From NCBI RefSeq assembly GCF_029892605.1, contig NZ_JARXWF010000016.1:22099-86098 (forward strand): a stretch of 64,000 bases of DNA, read 5' to 3'. This DNA comes from Parabacteroides sp. PM6-13. GTDB lineage: Bacteria > Bacteroidota > Bacteroidia > Bacteroidales > Tannerellaceae. The notes beneath the pieces are model-generated. The model saw only the letters and a list, made by a program, of their open reading frames with translations. It did not search any database and was not told the DNA's origin. A program made the translations under genes and the position numbers. Position 1 is the stretch's first letter; the number at the start of each line of letters is the position of its first letter. Of the stretch, positions 53,232 through 62,123 are shown piece by piece.

Positions 53232-53261
53232 TTGCAGTAATAAAGAAAAAGTGTAACTTTG
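53232..53261 (+). promoter_or_regulatory. his operon promoter
   Basis: TTG (ATTG), 19 nt, TAACTTTG: a good Bacteroides-type promoter ending 21 nt before the leader-peptide ATG. Confidence 0.7.
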
Positions 53262-53281
53262 CGTCCAAAATAAGTGTAAAA

Positions 53282-53332
53282 ATGAAATATTCAGTACTAC
53301 ATCATCATCACCATTATTACAACGGGCAGTAG
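53282..53332 (+). CDS. hisL: his operon leader peptide
   Basis: A 16-codon ORF, MKYSVLHHHHHYYNGQ, with five consecutive His codons (four CAT, one CAC) at 53300-53314 followed by two Tyr. It starts 21 nt after a promoter and ends 120 nt before hisG. Its position and composition are those of a classical histidine attenuation leader: when charged His-tRNA is short, the ribosome would stall on the His run. The stop codon at 53330-53332 is 4 nt upstream of a segment that can pair with the terminator's left arm. Too short for homology evidence, but the His run is very unlikely by chance at this location. Confidence 0.88.
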   Translation: MKYSVLHHHHHYYNGQ

Positions 53333-53335
53333 TTC

Positions 53336-53414
53336 GGTGGGCTGAGGGTGTGTATTGTATTACATATGAAGAGAAAGGAAAAGAGGCTTGCCGTAATAGG
53401 GTGAGCCTTTTTTT
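53336..53414 (+). promoter_or_regulatory. his attenuator: antiterminator and terminator
   Basis: The terminator stem is AGGCTTGCC (53384-53392) with GGTGAGCCT (53400-53408), two G-U pairs and a 7-nt loop, followed by seven Ts. GGTGGGCT (53336-53343) can pair with the same left arm (8 pairs, three wobbles, one bulge), giving a competing antiterminator. A ribosome at the leader stop would cover this segment; one stalled at the His codons would leave it free. The pairing is an inference by eye. Confidence 0.7.
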
Positions 53415-53421
53415 GTTAATG

Positions 53422-53449
53422 GATAGTTGATAATTGATAAATTAGAAAT
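53422..53449. repeat. Degenerate heptamer repeat before hisG
   Basis: gatagtt, gataatt, gataaat, tagaaat: four diverged 7-bp units between the attenuator T-run and the hisG start. Confidence 0.6.
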
Positions 53450-53452
53450 AAC

Positions 53453-54304
53453 ATGCTACGAATTGCGGTACAATCAAAAGGTCGTTTATACGATGAAACA
53501 ATGCTCCTGCTTCAGGAGGCAGGTATTAAACTAAACAGAGGAAAACGTATTCTTCTGCTCTCGGCGAAAGGTTTTCCGGTGGAATTGCTCTTTTTGCGCG
53601 ACGATGATATTCCTCAGTCGGTAGCCAATGGCGTGGCCGATGTCGGTATCGTGGGGGAAAACGAATATGTAGAGAAAGGAGCCGAGGCGAAACTTGTCAA
53701 ACGCTTGGGATTCAGTCGCTGTCGCTTGGCTTTAGCTATTCCCAAGAACGAGGAGTATCCCGGCGTATCCTGGTTTGAAGGGAAAACCATTGCCACCTCG
53801 TATCCGGAGATCCTGAAGGAGTTTTTGAAGAAGAATAAGATCAATGCCCATCTGCATGTGATCAGCGGATCGGTGGAGATAGCTCCGGGCATTGGCTTGG
53901 CGGATGCGATTTTTGATATTGTCAGTTCCGGAAGCACATTGGTCAGCAACCGCCTGAAAGAGGTGGAGGTGGTATTGCCCTGCGAAGCCCTCTTAATTGC
54001 GAATAATGATCTGGATGATGAAAAGCAAGCCATATTAGATGAATTATTATTTCGTTTTGAAGCGATCCAGCTTGCGGAAGGTAAAAAATATGTACTTTTG
54101 AATGCGCCTAAGAATAAATTGGACGATATTATCGAATTATTGCCGGGCATGCGAAGTCCTACGGTGACTCCGTTGGCGGAGAAAGATTGGGTATCGGTGC
54201 AGTCGGTGATAGCCGAGAGTCATTTTTGGGATATAATAAGCAAACTCAAGGCGTTAGGCGCTGAAGGTATTTTAGTGATACCGATTGAAAAAATGATCGT
54301 ATAA
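53453..54304 (+). CDS. hisG: ATP phosphoribosyltransferase, long form
   Basis: 283 residues, the length of the long HisG that carries its own C-terminal regulatory domain and does not need HisZ. Catalytic-part motifs are LRIAVQSKGRLYDET, GVADVGIVGENEYVE and the phosphate-binding VISGSVEIAPGIGLADAIFDIVSSGSTL. The C-terminal 75 residues (ELLPGMRSPTVTPLAEKDWVSV, GAEGILVIPIEKMIV) form the His-binding ACT-like domain. It condenses ATP with PRPP, the first committed and feedback-inhibited step. First structural gene after the attenuator; hisD starts 2 bp after its stop. Confidence 0.97.
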   Translation: MLRIAVQSKGRLYDETMLLLQEAGIKLNRGKRILLLSAKGFPVELLFLRDDDIPQSVANGVADVGIVGENEYVEKGAEAKLVKRLGFSRCRLALAIPKNEEYPGVSWFEGKTIATSYPEILKEFLKKNKINAHLHVISGSVEIAPGIGLADAIFDIVSSGSTLVSNRLKEVEVVLPCEALLIANNDLDDEKQAILDELLFRFEAIQLAEGKKYVLLNAPKNKLDDIIELLPGMRSPTVTPLAEKDWVSVQSVIAESHFWDIISKLKALGAEGILVIPIEKMIV

Positions 54305-54306
54305 CA

Positions 54307-55590
54307 ATGGAAGTCATAACTTATCCTCCCCGGGAACAATGGGCAGAACTAACACGCCGTCCTTCGTTGGATGTGACAGGGCTGTTTGACAAGGTGCGCG
54401 AAGTGCTCGAGGCCGTCCGGATCGAGGGCGACAAAGCGGTGTCTCGTTTTGGGGAGCAGTTCGACAAAGTGAAACTATCCACTTTGCTTGTGACCGATGA
54501 AGAACTACGCGAGGCGGAAGCGCTTGTGTCTGACGAGCTGAAACAGGCTATCCGCCAGGCGAAAGCAAATATCGAAACATTCCATAAGGCACAACAATTC
54601 GCCGGCGTCAAGGTAGAAACCATGCCGGGCGTCAGCTGTTGGCAGAAAGCGGTGCCTATCGAAAAGGTCGGACTCTATGTGCCGGGCGGAACGGCGCCTT
54701 TGTTTTCCACCGTATTGATGTTGGCTGTACCGGCGCGTATTGCCGGATGCCGGGAGATTGTGCTTTGTTCGCCTCCCAACCGGGAAGGGAAGATACATCC
54801 GGCCATTCTCTTTGCTGCCAAAGAGGCCGGAGTGAACCTGATTTGCAAAGCCGGAGGTATTCAGGCGATAGCCGCTATGGCTTATGGCACGGAGTCTGTT
54901 CCGAAAGTGTATAAGATATTTGGACCGGGCAATCAGTATGTCACCGCTGCCAAGCAATGGGTGAGCCTGAAGGATGTTGCTATCGATATGCCGGCGGGGC
55001 CGTCGGAGGTGCAGGTGATTGGTGATGCGACGTCGAACCCTCACTTTATTGCTTCCGATTTTCTTTCGCAAGCTGAACATGGAGTGGACAGCCAGGCACT
55101 ATTGGTTACGACCTCGGCAGCCCTGATCGATCCGGTGGTCGAGGCCATAAAAGAGCAGGTGGAAATGCTTCCCCGCAAAGAGATTACGGAGAAAGCATTG
55201 CAAAACAGCCGTATCATCCTGTTGAAAGACCAGCAGGAGGTGATCGACTTTACAAATGCCTACGCACCGGAGCATCTGATAATCCAAACAGCCGACTATG
55301 CTGAACTGGCGGAAAAGGTAGAAAACGCCGGAAGCGTATTCCTGGGTCCCTATACACCGGAAAGTGCCGGCGACTATGCTTCGGGAACCAATCACACCTT
55401 GCCGACTAACGGATATGCTAAAGCATATAGTGGTGTGAACCTGGACAGCTTTATCCGGAAGATCACCTTTCAGGAGATTACCCAAGAGGGCATTCAAAAC
55501 CTGGGTGAAACCATTCGCGTCATGGCGCGCAATGAGGAGCTGGAGGGGCATCGGTATGCGGTCACTTTACGAATGAAGAATGAGGAATGA
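54307..55590 (+). CDS. hisD: Histidinol dehydrogenase
   Basis: 427 residues, normal for HisD. Zinc and catalytic motifs are visible: VGLYVPGGTAPLFSTVLM, KIFGPGNQYVTAAKQ, IDMPAGPSEVQVIGD, SQAEHGVDSQALL (Gln and His ligands), PEHLII and ESAGDYASGTNHTLPT, ending with GHRYAVTLRM. It oxidises histidinol to histidine in two NAD-dependent steps, the end of the pathway. The last codons (from 55572) lie within a 7-bp tandem repeat, so the C-terminal tail MKNEE may be a product of repeat expansion. hisC follows after a 74-bp spacer. Confidence 0.97.
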   Translation: MEVITYPPREQWAELTRRPSLDVTGLFDKVREVLEAVRIEGDKAVSRFGEQFDKVKLSTLLVTDEELREAEALVSDELKQAIRQAKANIETFHKAQQFAGVKVETMPGVSCWQKAVPIEKVGLYVPGGTAPLFSTVLMLAVPARIAGCREIVLCSPPNREGKIHPAILFAAKEAGVNLICKAGGIQAIAAMAYGTESVPKVYKIFGPGNQYVTAAKQWVSLKDVAIDMPAGPSEVQVIGDATSNPHFIASDFLSQAEHGVDSQALLVTTSAALIDPVVEAIKEQVEMLPRKEITEKALQNSRIILLKDQQEVIDFTNAYAPEHLIIQTADYAELAEKVENAGSVFLGPYTPESAGDYASGTNHTLPTNGYAKAYSGVNLDSFIRKITFQEITQEGIQNLGETIRVMARNEELEGHRYAVTLRMKNEE

Positions 55591-55599
55591 GGAATGAAG
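55572..55599. repeat. Heptamer repeat across the hisD stop
   Basis: aatgaag, aatgagg, aatgagg, aatgaag in exact 7-bp phase, starting inside the last codons of hisD and running into the hisD-hisC spacer. Confidence 0.85.
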
Positions 55600-55664
55600 A
55601 ATTCGAACAACGTGAGAATCGCTTAGCCGAAGGCGTAAAGCAATGAATAATTAAAAGAATCAGT

Positions 55665-56705
55665 ATGAAAATCGATATAAATAAAATACTAAGACCAAAT
55701 ATACGGGATCTAAAACCCTATTCATCGGCACGCAATGAGTTTCATGGAGAAGCATCTGTCTTTCTGGATGCCAATGAGAACCCTTGGAACCCGCCATACA
55801 ACCGTTATCCGGATCCTTTGCAACGGGCATTGAAGGAGAAGATCTCGATGTTGAAAGACATCGATCCTGCCTATATCTTTCTTGGAAACGGAAGTGATGA
55901 ACCGATCGACCTGCTTATCCGTGCCTTTTGTGAGCCGGGGATAGACAGGATTGCCTCTATTACCCCTTCCTATGGCATGTATGAGGTATCGGCTGACACG
56001 AATAATATACCATGTATAAAAGTGCCGTTGAAAGAGGATTTTCAACTGGATGCGGCCGCTTTACTGGATGCGGTCGATGAGCATACGAAGATTATTTTCC
56101 TTTGTTCGCCCAACAATCCTTCCGGCAATCTGCTCGATCGGGCAGAGGTGTATAAGGTATTGAAATACTTCCCCGGCATAGTGGTTATTGATGAAGCCTA
56201 TATCGACTTTGCCTCTTCTTATTCCTATTTGCGGGAGCTTGTCAGTCATACGAATCTGGTGGTGTTGCAAACCCTGTCGAAAGCCTGGGGAGTAGCAGCT
56301 ATCCGTATGGGTATGGCATTTGCTTCGCCGGAGATTATTGGCGTATTGAACAAGATTAAATACCCTTATAATATCAATCAACTGACGCAGGAGTATGCCT
56401 TAAAAGTGCTTGATAATGTATCTGTTATGCAAGAACAATTAAAGTGGATACTTCAAGAGCGGGAAAGGCTTGCAAAGACATTGACGGAAGCACCTTATCA
56501 CTTCAAGGTCTATCCCTCGGACGCCAATTTCCTGTTGGTGGAAGTGGGTGATGCGAATGGGATCTATAAGGCATTGACAGGCGATGGGGTAGTGGTGCGT
56601 AATCGCCATAACGTGGCGTTGTGTGCCGGTTGCCTGCGCATCACGATTGGTACACCCGAAGAGAATAATAAATTGCTTAATTCATTGAACACAATACTAT
56701 CATGA
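55665..56705 (+). CDS. hisC: Histidinol-phosphate aminotransferase
   Basis: 346 residues, a fold-type I PLP enzyme. The N-terminal [19 protein letters not shown] is typical of HisC, the PLP lysine is K206 in [16 protein letters not shown], and other signatures are [35 protein letters not shown] and the C-terminal [12 protein letters not shown]. It transaminates imidazole-acetol phosphate to histidinol phosphate with glutamate. The stop codon overlaps the hisB start (ATGA, 4 bp), so they are translationally coupled. Confidence 0.96.
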   Translation: MKIDINKILRPNIRDLKPYSSARNEFHGEASVFLDANENPWNPPYNRYPDPLQRALKEKISMLKDIDPAYIFLGNGSDEPIDLLIRAFCEPGIDRIASITPSYGMYEVSADTNNIPCIKVPLKEDFQLDAAALLDAVDEHTKIIFLCSPNNPSGNLLDRAEVYKVLKYFPGIVVIDEAYIDFASSYSYLRELVSHTNLVVLQTLSKAWGVAAIRMGMAFASPEIIGVLNKIKYPYNINQLTQEYALKVLDNVSVMQEQLKWILQERERLAKTLTEAPYHFKVYPSDANFLLVEVGDANGIYKALTGDGVVVRNRHNVALCAGCLRITIGTPEENNKLLNSLNTILS

Positions 56706-57832
56706 AGAAACGAGTCTTATTTATCGATCGCGACGGTACACTGGTGAAAGAACCGGCCGGGGATTATCAGTTGGATAGCCTGGAGAAGCTGGAGTTTATT
56801 CCACGGGTGATCCGTAATCTGTATTTTATCCGTAAGAACCTGGATTTTGAATTGGTTATGGTCACCAATCAGGATGGTTTGGGCACCTCCTCTTTCCCGG
56901 AAGAGACCTTCTGGCCACCACATAATATGATGTTACAGACCTTTGCCAATGAAGGTATTGCCTTTGATGATATATTGATTGACGATTCGTTTCCGGAGGA
57001 TAATTCACCCAACCGCAAGCCCCGAACCGGCATGTTGAAGAAGTATATGACCGATGAATACGACCTGGAAAACAGTTATGTGATTGGTGATCGATTGACC
57101 GATATGGAACTGGCTCTTAATCTGGAAGCAAAAGGCATATGGCTGCATGGCAAAGAGGGAGCCGACGAGGAGCTGATGGCTTATCATTGCAACCTCTGGC
57201 CGGTATTGACGACCGATAACTGGGATAAGATTACCGAATATCTTTTTGCCGGTGAACGCACCGCCACGATTGATCGTGTCACCAAAGAGACAAATATTCA
57301 TCTTGAACTGAATCTGGATGGCACCGGTAAGTCGGATATATCTACCGGACTCGCCTTCTTTGATCATATGCTGGAGCAGATTAGTCGCCATTCGGGCATG
57401 GACCTGACCATTCGGGCGAAAGGCGATCTGCGTGTAGATGAACATCATACCATAGAAGATACGGCTTTGGTTTTAGGCGAAGCCTTGGCGAAGGCATTAG
57501 GAGATAAACGTGGCACGGAGCGCTACGGCTTTTCTCTTCCGATGGACGATTGCCAGGCAAGTGTGGTGCTCGATTTTGGCGGTCGCCCCTGGCTGGTGTG
57601 GGACGCACCCTTTTTCCGGGAACGAATTGGGGATGTGTCGACGGAGATGTTCTTTCATTTCTTCAAAAGCCTAAGCGACGCGGCAAAGATGAATTTGAAT
57701 ATCAAAGCCGAAGGAACGAATGAGCACCATAAAATAGAGAGTATCTTCAAAGCGTTAGCACGTGCCATCAGGATGGCCATCAAGCGTAATATCTATAAAT
57801 ACGAATTGCCAAGTACCAAAGGATCACTTTAA
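56702..57832 (+). CDS. hisB: Bifunctional histidinol-phosphatase / IGP dehydratase
   Basis: 376 residues with two domains. The N-terminal HAD phosphatase has the DxD motif at D9-R-D11 ([11 protein letters not shown]) and [12 protein letters not shown]. The C-terminal imidazoleglycerol-phosphate dehydratase starts near 190 and has the paired His motifs [47 protein letters not shown] and [16 protein letters not shown]. It carries out two non-adjacent steps of histidine synthesis, as in enteric bacteria. hisH, hisA, hisF and hisIE are not in this cluster. A lipoprotein gene starts 13 bp after the stop. Confidence 0.97.
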   Translation: MKKRVLFIDRDGTLVKEPAGDYQLDSLEKLEFIPRVIRNLYFIRKNLDFELVMVTNQDGLGTSSFPEETFWPPHNMMLQTFANEGIAFDDILIDDSFPEDNSPNRKPRTGMLKKYMTDEYDLENSYVIGDRLTDMELALNLEAKGIWLHGKEGADEELMAYHCNLWPVLTTDNWDKITEYLFAGERTATIDRVTKETNIHLELNLDGTGKSDISTGLAFFDHMLEQISRHSGMDLTIRAKGDLRVDEHHTIEDTALVLGEALAKALGDKRGTERYGFSLPMDDCQASVVLDFGGRPWLVWDAPFFRERIGDVSTEMFFHFFKSLSDAAKMNLNIKAEGTNEHHKIESIFKALARAIRMAIKRNIYKYELPSTKGSL

Positions 57833-57845
57833 TATCGATAATTGT

Positions 57846-58280
57846 ATGCATAGTCCCTTTAAGCAATCAGTCTTAGCCTTAAGGCTTCTTATGGTATTAT
57901 TTACTGTCGGTTTGTTGTTTTCCTGCAAGCAGGATATAGAAACCGAATTAGATGGTAAGTGGCTGCTGCGAGAGGTGGTAACGGTGGATGGATCTGTTCA
58001 GAAGGTGGACACCGTTTGGTATAATTTTCAGAACACCTTGTTCATGTATCAGCTGTATGATGCGGCAAGTGACAGCCATTCCCATTTCTATGGCTTTAAG
58101 AACAAGGGCGATGAGAAACATTTTCAGCTGGAAATGAAACCTTACGTGTATACGGTAGACGACTTTTTGCAGCAATCAGACTGGGAAAATGGCACGCGTG
58201 CGTTTACCGTTGATAAAAAGACCCATAACAGCCTTATCCTGCATAGCGAAGGAAAAGAGTATCGCTTTGATAAGTATTGA
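57846..58280 (+). CDS. Lipocalin-like lipoprotein after hisB
   Basis: 144 residues from MHSPFKQSVLALRLLMVLFTVGLLFSC, a lipoprotein signal with lipobox LFSC; the longer in-frame reading overlaps hisB and is rejected. The mature part starts ELDGKWLLREVVTVDGS, the pattern of lipocalin-like lipoproteins, and continues as a small beta barrel of alternating strands to HSEGKEYRFDKY. Function unknown. It is 13 bp downstream of hisB and shares the operon terminator, so it would be under the his attenuator, although no link to histidine is evident. Confidence 0.75.
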   Translation: MHSPFKQSVLALRLLMVLFTVGLLFSCKQDIETELDGKWLLREVVTVDGSVQKVDTVWYNFQNTLFMYQLYDAASDSHSHFYGFKNKGDEKHFQLEMKPYVYTVDDFLQQSDWENGTRAFTVDKKTHNSLILHSEGKEYRFDKY

Positions 58281-58336
58281 TCGATAGCCGTCTCATGCGA
58301 ATGAAGGCGTGAAATTCAAAAACGATCACTCTGAAT

Positions 58337-58372
58337 AGCGCTGCGTAATACCGTTACGTAGCGCTTCTTTTT
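58337..58372 (+). terminator. his operon terminator
   Basis: AGCGCTGCGTAA / TTACGTAGCGCT with one wobble, a 5-nt loop and a T-run. The stem resembles the GC-rich palindromes in the 22.2-22.4 kb inverted repeat. Confidence 0.85.
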
Positions 58373-58387
58373 TACACCGTTTTTTTA

Positions 58388-58470
58388 TTCTCACCCGCAT
58401 GAGAATTTTTTCTCACCCGGGTGAGAATTTTTTCTCACGGTTTTTAAAGGGCTGAGAAAAAATTCTCAGC
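58388..58470. repeat. Three tandem short hairpins (TTCTCACCCG type)
   Basis: TTCTCACCCGCATGAGAA (58388-58405), TTCTCACCCGGGTGAGAA (58410-58427), a partial TTCTCACGG, then GCTGAGAA-AAAA-TTCTCAGC (58451-58470). All share the TTCTCA / TGAGAA arms with poly-T or poly-A linkers. Confidence 0.85.
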
Positions 58471-58671
58471 GGTATACGCTGCTCGGGAGAGTATAACAAC
58501 CGCTATAGATTAGTGGTAAGAATGGTATTTCTACGAGGGGTAATACAAAAATCATTCTTATCCAAATGGGAAAAAGTATTCATGGATATGAGATTGGCTT
58601 ACCTATTCTAAATAGTTGAAAAGTGCAAAATGATAAGTTTGAAAAAAATATTTAAAATAATTTCTATTTTG
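58471..58671. other. AT-rich spacer without recognised content
   Basis: No ORF with credible coding character, no hairpin with a T-run and no RNA gene recognised. It becomes markedly AT-rich from about 58610 toward the RHS cluster. Confidence 0.5.
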
Positions 58672-58704
58672 TTTGGATATTAATTTGTAATTAGCTTATA
58701 TTTG
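58672..58704 (+). promoter_or_regulatory. Promoter of the RHS-like cluster
   Basis: TTTG, 21 nt, TATATTTG: a full consensus match. It lies about 220 nt upstream of the first gene, implying a long untranslated leader; no other gene in between is supported. Confidence 0.6.
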
Positions 58705-58926
58705 TGATGTTTCTTATTGGTACGTAGTTGTGCTTTGTGTAAAATGCTATTGTTAATCTTCTAAGTCGGTAAAAGTATGAAAAGTAAATAGCTTTTTTGT
58801 TTATTTGAAAACTGCTATACTTATGAAATGTTAGTGTAGTTTGCAAAAATGTAAATTCTTCAATGAGTAAAAATAAAATAGTTTCTAAGCCATAAATAAT
58901 ACCACACCATTTAATTCTGTAGAAAT

Positions 58927-61900
58927 ATGAAACGAATGATAATGCAAACAAGTTTTGTATGCTGTTTGGTCGCTATGTTCTCTATAGCTGCCTACGGACA
59001 AGAAAGAAATAGCACTAGTTCCTCTGATACGGAGACGTCGGGAAAGGAGGATACCACCTTTGTGCAGCCGATTCAAACAGCCACCTCCACTCACTCCTTG
59101 TTTCCGGTTATTCCCACTTCGCCACAGGCGGAAGCTATCGGTCGTTATGGGGAATATGGTGTTAATTATTCTACCGGTACTCCTGATATCTCAATACCTC
59201 TACACGAGATAAATCATTATGGTTATAAAATACCCGTTTCTTTGCGCTATTATCCTCATGTCTTGAAGCCTGGATATAACTATGATGTTTTTGGATTGGG
59301 ATGGGGGTTGTCGGTCAATAGCTGTATATCGCGTACGATTGAATTTGTGCCTGATGAAAAAAACGGATTTCAATTGCAAACAAATAAACTAAACGATTAC
59401 CTGACGGCTAGTATGACTATAGATGGCTATCAAAAATACGACTATAACTATGATAAATTCACCGCAACCCTTCCCGACGGTTCTTCTTTCGATTTTGTCA
59501 TTCAGAAAGAGGGGAGTGGTCTGACTTATATGGTTTCCGATGATCGGCAGGTTAAAATAAGCTGCAGCTATAATACATCAAATATTCAATCTTTTACGGT
59601 GATTGATGAATCCGGAATAACATATACCTTTGCCGGAGGAGACGCTCCCTATTGGATGGGATTCCTTTATAACGATAGTTATGTATCCTGGCGGCTGACA
59701 CAGATCGATCTGCCACATTCTACAGAACCGATCGTTTTCAATTATGCTTATACCATCCAAAGCGTAGCTCATGGTACTTTCTACGAAAATGCCCTTTTGT
59801 TCCAGAGTGGATATAATTTCTCTCCACCACCATATGAAACCGCTTCTACCGTTCAGGTACGGAATGTGGCGGAGACACCCCTTACGGCTTATAAAATGAA
59901 ACTACTCTCTTCCATTAGTTATGGAAGAAGCCAGCTCTTGCTGACCTATTCCAATACGAATGCCACTTCTAGCCATAATTATGTAACCCGGATAGAGGTG
60001 AAGGATAACTCACAACTTGTCCGGCGGATCGACCTGGGCATGACAACAATGCCTTTCTATATTCCTGGGGCTCCCACAGAAGGCTATTCATTAGCGAAAC
60101 TAACTTCGCTTACGATCAAGGGTTCTAATGAAACAACCCCTTCTCTTGTTTATGGTTTTTCCTACCAAAGTAATGCCAGTGTGTTCAATAGTCTTGACCA
60201 CTGGGGGTACTTGAAAACCGGAAGTACTTCGAATGGCGTAGCAAACCTGAATATGTTTGTGGAATTTGATTGCAACGACGCGACTTCTCAGTTAATGAGT
60301 TCGGTGGCGCAGAAGATTACCAAACTTTCCACAGACCTGACTCCTTTCGATAAGGTGAAACTCTCCCGGACTACAGCCAATATCCGGGAACCGGCAACCC
60401 CGCAGCAACACGGCGTGCTTTCGCGTATCACCTATCCTACCGGAGGCTATACCCTGTTTGAGTTTGAGAACCACCGCTTTCTCTCTTCTACAGATGCAAA
60501 TGGTAATTACATCCATGATTCCTATAAAAAAGTAGTGGCCACGGCCGCCGGTTTCCGGATCCGGAAGATTACCAATTACAGTGCAGCCGGTGAGATGGCA
60601 GGTCTGAAACTTTTCCGTTACGGAAAGCCTTATTCACAGGCCGCCAACGATAATATTCATTTTACTACTCCCTATATTACAAATGCAAATTTCCATACGG
60701 GGGTAGGTGAAGCGGTGGTTGATCCCAATATTCTTACCTATTGTAAAAGTGCAGGGGTCTACTGTTATGATATCCCGGATTTTTTCCCTCTTCGGAACAT
60801 GATACTCGGATTGAATGCAAATGGAGTATCGGCCTCTTTCTCTAATCCCTTCCGATTACTTCCTTATACAAATGTATCCTGGATCTGGGAAACTGTTTTC
60901 AGCGCCTCCAATTTTCGTCGACTGGTAGATGGGCGGAATCCGGTGCTCTATCCTTATGTAACCGTTTATTATGGGGAAGTGGAGGATAATCTCAGCTATG
61001 TACCCGGAAATACAACGGGGAAAACCAGTTATGAATACGATGTCTATGAAGATTCCCCTTATGGTTATAGTTTTTTTGAACGCCTCTATCAATCAAGTGA
61101 TGGGCATTACATGTATTATGAACCTAAGAAATATCACTATGGCAGGTTGAAAACGAAAAGCGACTATATTGTAAACGAAAACCGTTTTTATATGTTGCAA
61201 AGTGAGACATACAGCTGGAATTATTCTTTCAGTTACCTGTTCGATTATTTCTTTTATAATCCTTATGTTGATAATCTGTATCCCGGACAGAGTATCTGGG
61301 TTGGTACCTATTTCAAAACGAAGCGTTATTATCTGGGAAGAGCCCGACTTGCTTCTAAAAGACAAGACACTTACCAGATTGGCGCAAGCCCTGTTACGAT
61401 ACAGGAAAGCTATGGCTACAACAACCGGAACCAGCTTTCGAATAAATATGTGACCAACAGCAAAGGAACAACATATGTTACCTCCTATGAGTATCCGCAG
61501 AGCAACAGTGCAAATAGTGTATTCCAAGAGATGGCTACTGCAAATATTATTTCTCCTGTTGTGGCAGAAACGGTCTCGCTCTCCTCTACCACAGGCACAA
61601 AGGTGTCCGGCCATAAGATTGATTACGGCACCTTCCCTCCCAATGGTATCTACATGCCCTCCCAATTGCACGAATTGCGGACGGCTACATCCAGCTATAT
61701 GCCGAAGGAACAGGTGCTTAGTTATACCAAATACGGAAAACCAGAAGAGGTGTTGGGAGTGGATGGCGTATACACTACTTATCTTTGGTCGTATAACCAA
61801 CGCTATCTGGTAGCCGAAATAAAAAACGCCCGATACAGCCAGGTAAGCAATCTCTCGGGGGTATCTTCTGTATTGGCTTCCTCTGGTCCTACGGATGCAA

Positions 61901-62109
61901 GTATCGTATCCATGGGGAATACCCTCCGAAACAATCTGAAGAATGCTATGGTGACGATCTTTACCCATAAACCGCTTGTCGGAGTAACCTCCATGACTGA
62001 TCCCAAAGGATTGACAATCTATTACGAATACGATCCTTTGGGGCGGCTGATCCGTACGTATGAAGCGGCGGGAACCATCCAGTCTTTCCAGTATAATTAC
62101 AAACAATAA
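58927..62109 (+). CDS. Secreted RHS-like protein, cluster gene 1
   Basis: 1060 residues with a signal peptide (ends near AAYGQ). After a Ser/Thr-rich linker it has FPVIPTSPQAEAIGRYGEYGVNYSTGTPDISIPL and LGWGLSVNSCISRTIEF, the entry module of Bacteroidetes RHS-like proteins. Long Tyr-rich beta repeats follow, and the C-terminal end has a canonical YD/RHS repeat TDPKGLTIYYEYDPLGRLIR. It stops right after this repeat with no variable toxin tail. Such YD-repeat proteins form a hollow shell; this one may be the N-terminal part of a split system completed by the downstream genes. The start could also be the second Met four codons later. Confidence 0.8.
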   Translation: MKRMIMQTSFVCCLVAMFSIAAYGQERNSTSSSDTETSGKEDTTFVQPIQTATSTHSLFPVIPTSPQAEAIGRYGEYGVNYSTGTPDISIPLHEINHYGYKIPVSLRYYPHVLKPGYNYDVFGLGWGLSVNSCISRTIEFVPDEKNGFQLQTNKLNDYLTASMTIDGYQKYDYNYDKFTATLPDGSSFDFVIQKEGSGLTYMVSDDRQVKISCSYNTSNIQSFTVIDESGITYTFAGGDAPYWMGFLYNDSYVSWRLTQIDLPHSTEPIVFNYAYTIQSVAHGTFYENALLFQSGYNFSPPPYETASTVQVRNVAETPLTAYKMKLLSSISYGRSQLLLTYSNTNATSSHNYVTRIEVKDNSQLVRRIDLGMTTMPFYIPGAPTEGYSLAKLTSLTIKGSNETTPSLVYGFSYQSNASVFNSLDHWGYLKTGSTSNGVANLNMFVEFDCNDATSQLMSSVAQKITKLSTDLTPFDKVKLSRTTANIREPATPQQHGVLSRITYPTGGYTLFEFENHRFLSSTDANGNYIHDSYKKVVATAAGFRIRKITNYSAAGEMAGLKLFRYGKPYSQAANDNIHFTTPYITNANFHTGVGEAVVDPNILTYCKSAGVYCYDIPDFFPLRNMILGLNANGVSASFSNPFRLLPYTNVSWIWETVFSASNFRRLVDGRNPVLYPYVTVYYGEVEDNLSYVPGNTTGKTSYEYDVYEDSPYGYSFFERLYQSSDGHYMYYEPKKYHYGRLKTKSDYIVNENRFYMLQSETYSWNYSFSYLFDYFFYNPYVDNLYPGQSIWVGTYFKTKRYYLGRARLASKRQDTYQIGASPVTIQESYGYNNRNQLSNKYVTNSKGTTYVTSYEYPQSNSANSVFQEMATANIISPVVAETVSLSSTTGTKVSGHKIDYGTFPPNGIYMPSQLHELRTATSSYMPKEQVLSYTKYGKPEEVLGVDGVYTTYLWSYNQRYLVAEIKNARYSQVSNLSGVSSVLASSGPTDASIVSMGNTLRNNLKNAMVTIFTHKPLVGVTSMTDPKGLTIYYEYDPLGRLIRTYEAAGTIQSFQYNYKQ

Positions 62110-62123
62110 TCTCCCTGATCGAT

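Noticed and set aside
58691..58951. 86-codon open frame on the minus strand
   Set aside because: Lies in very AT-rich DNA and overlaps the RHS-like gene start; translation is Phe/Tyr/Ile-rich as expected from random AT-rich sequence.
61093..62106. 337-codon open frame on the minus strand
   Set aside because: Antisense to the RHS-like gene; composition is the mirror of its Tyr-rich repeats and no family is recognisable.
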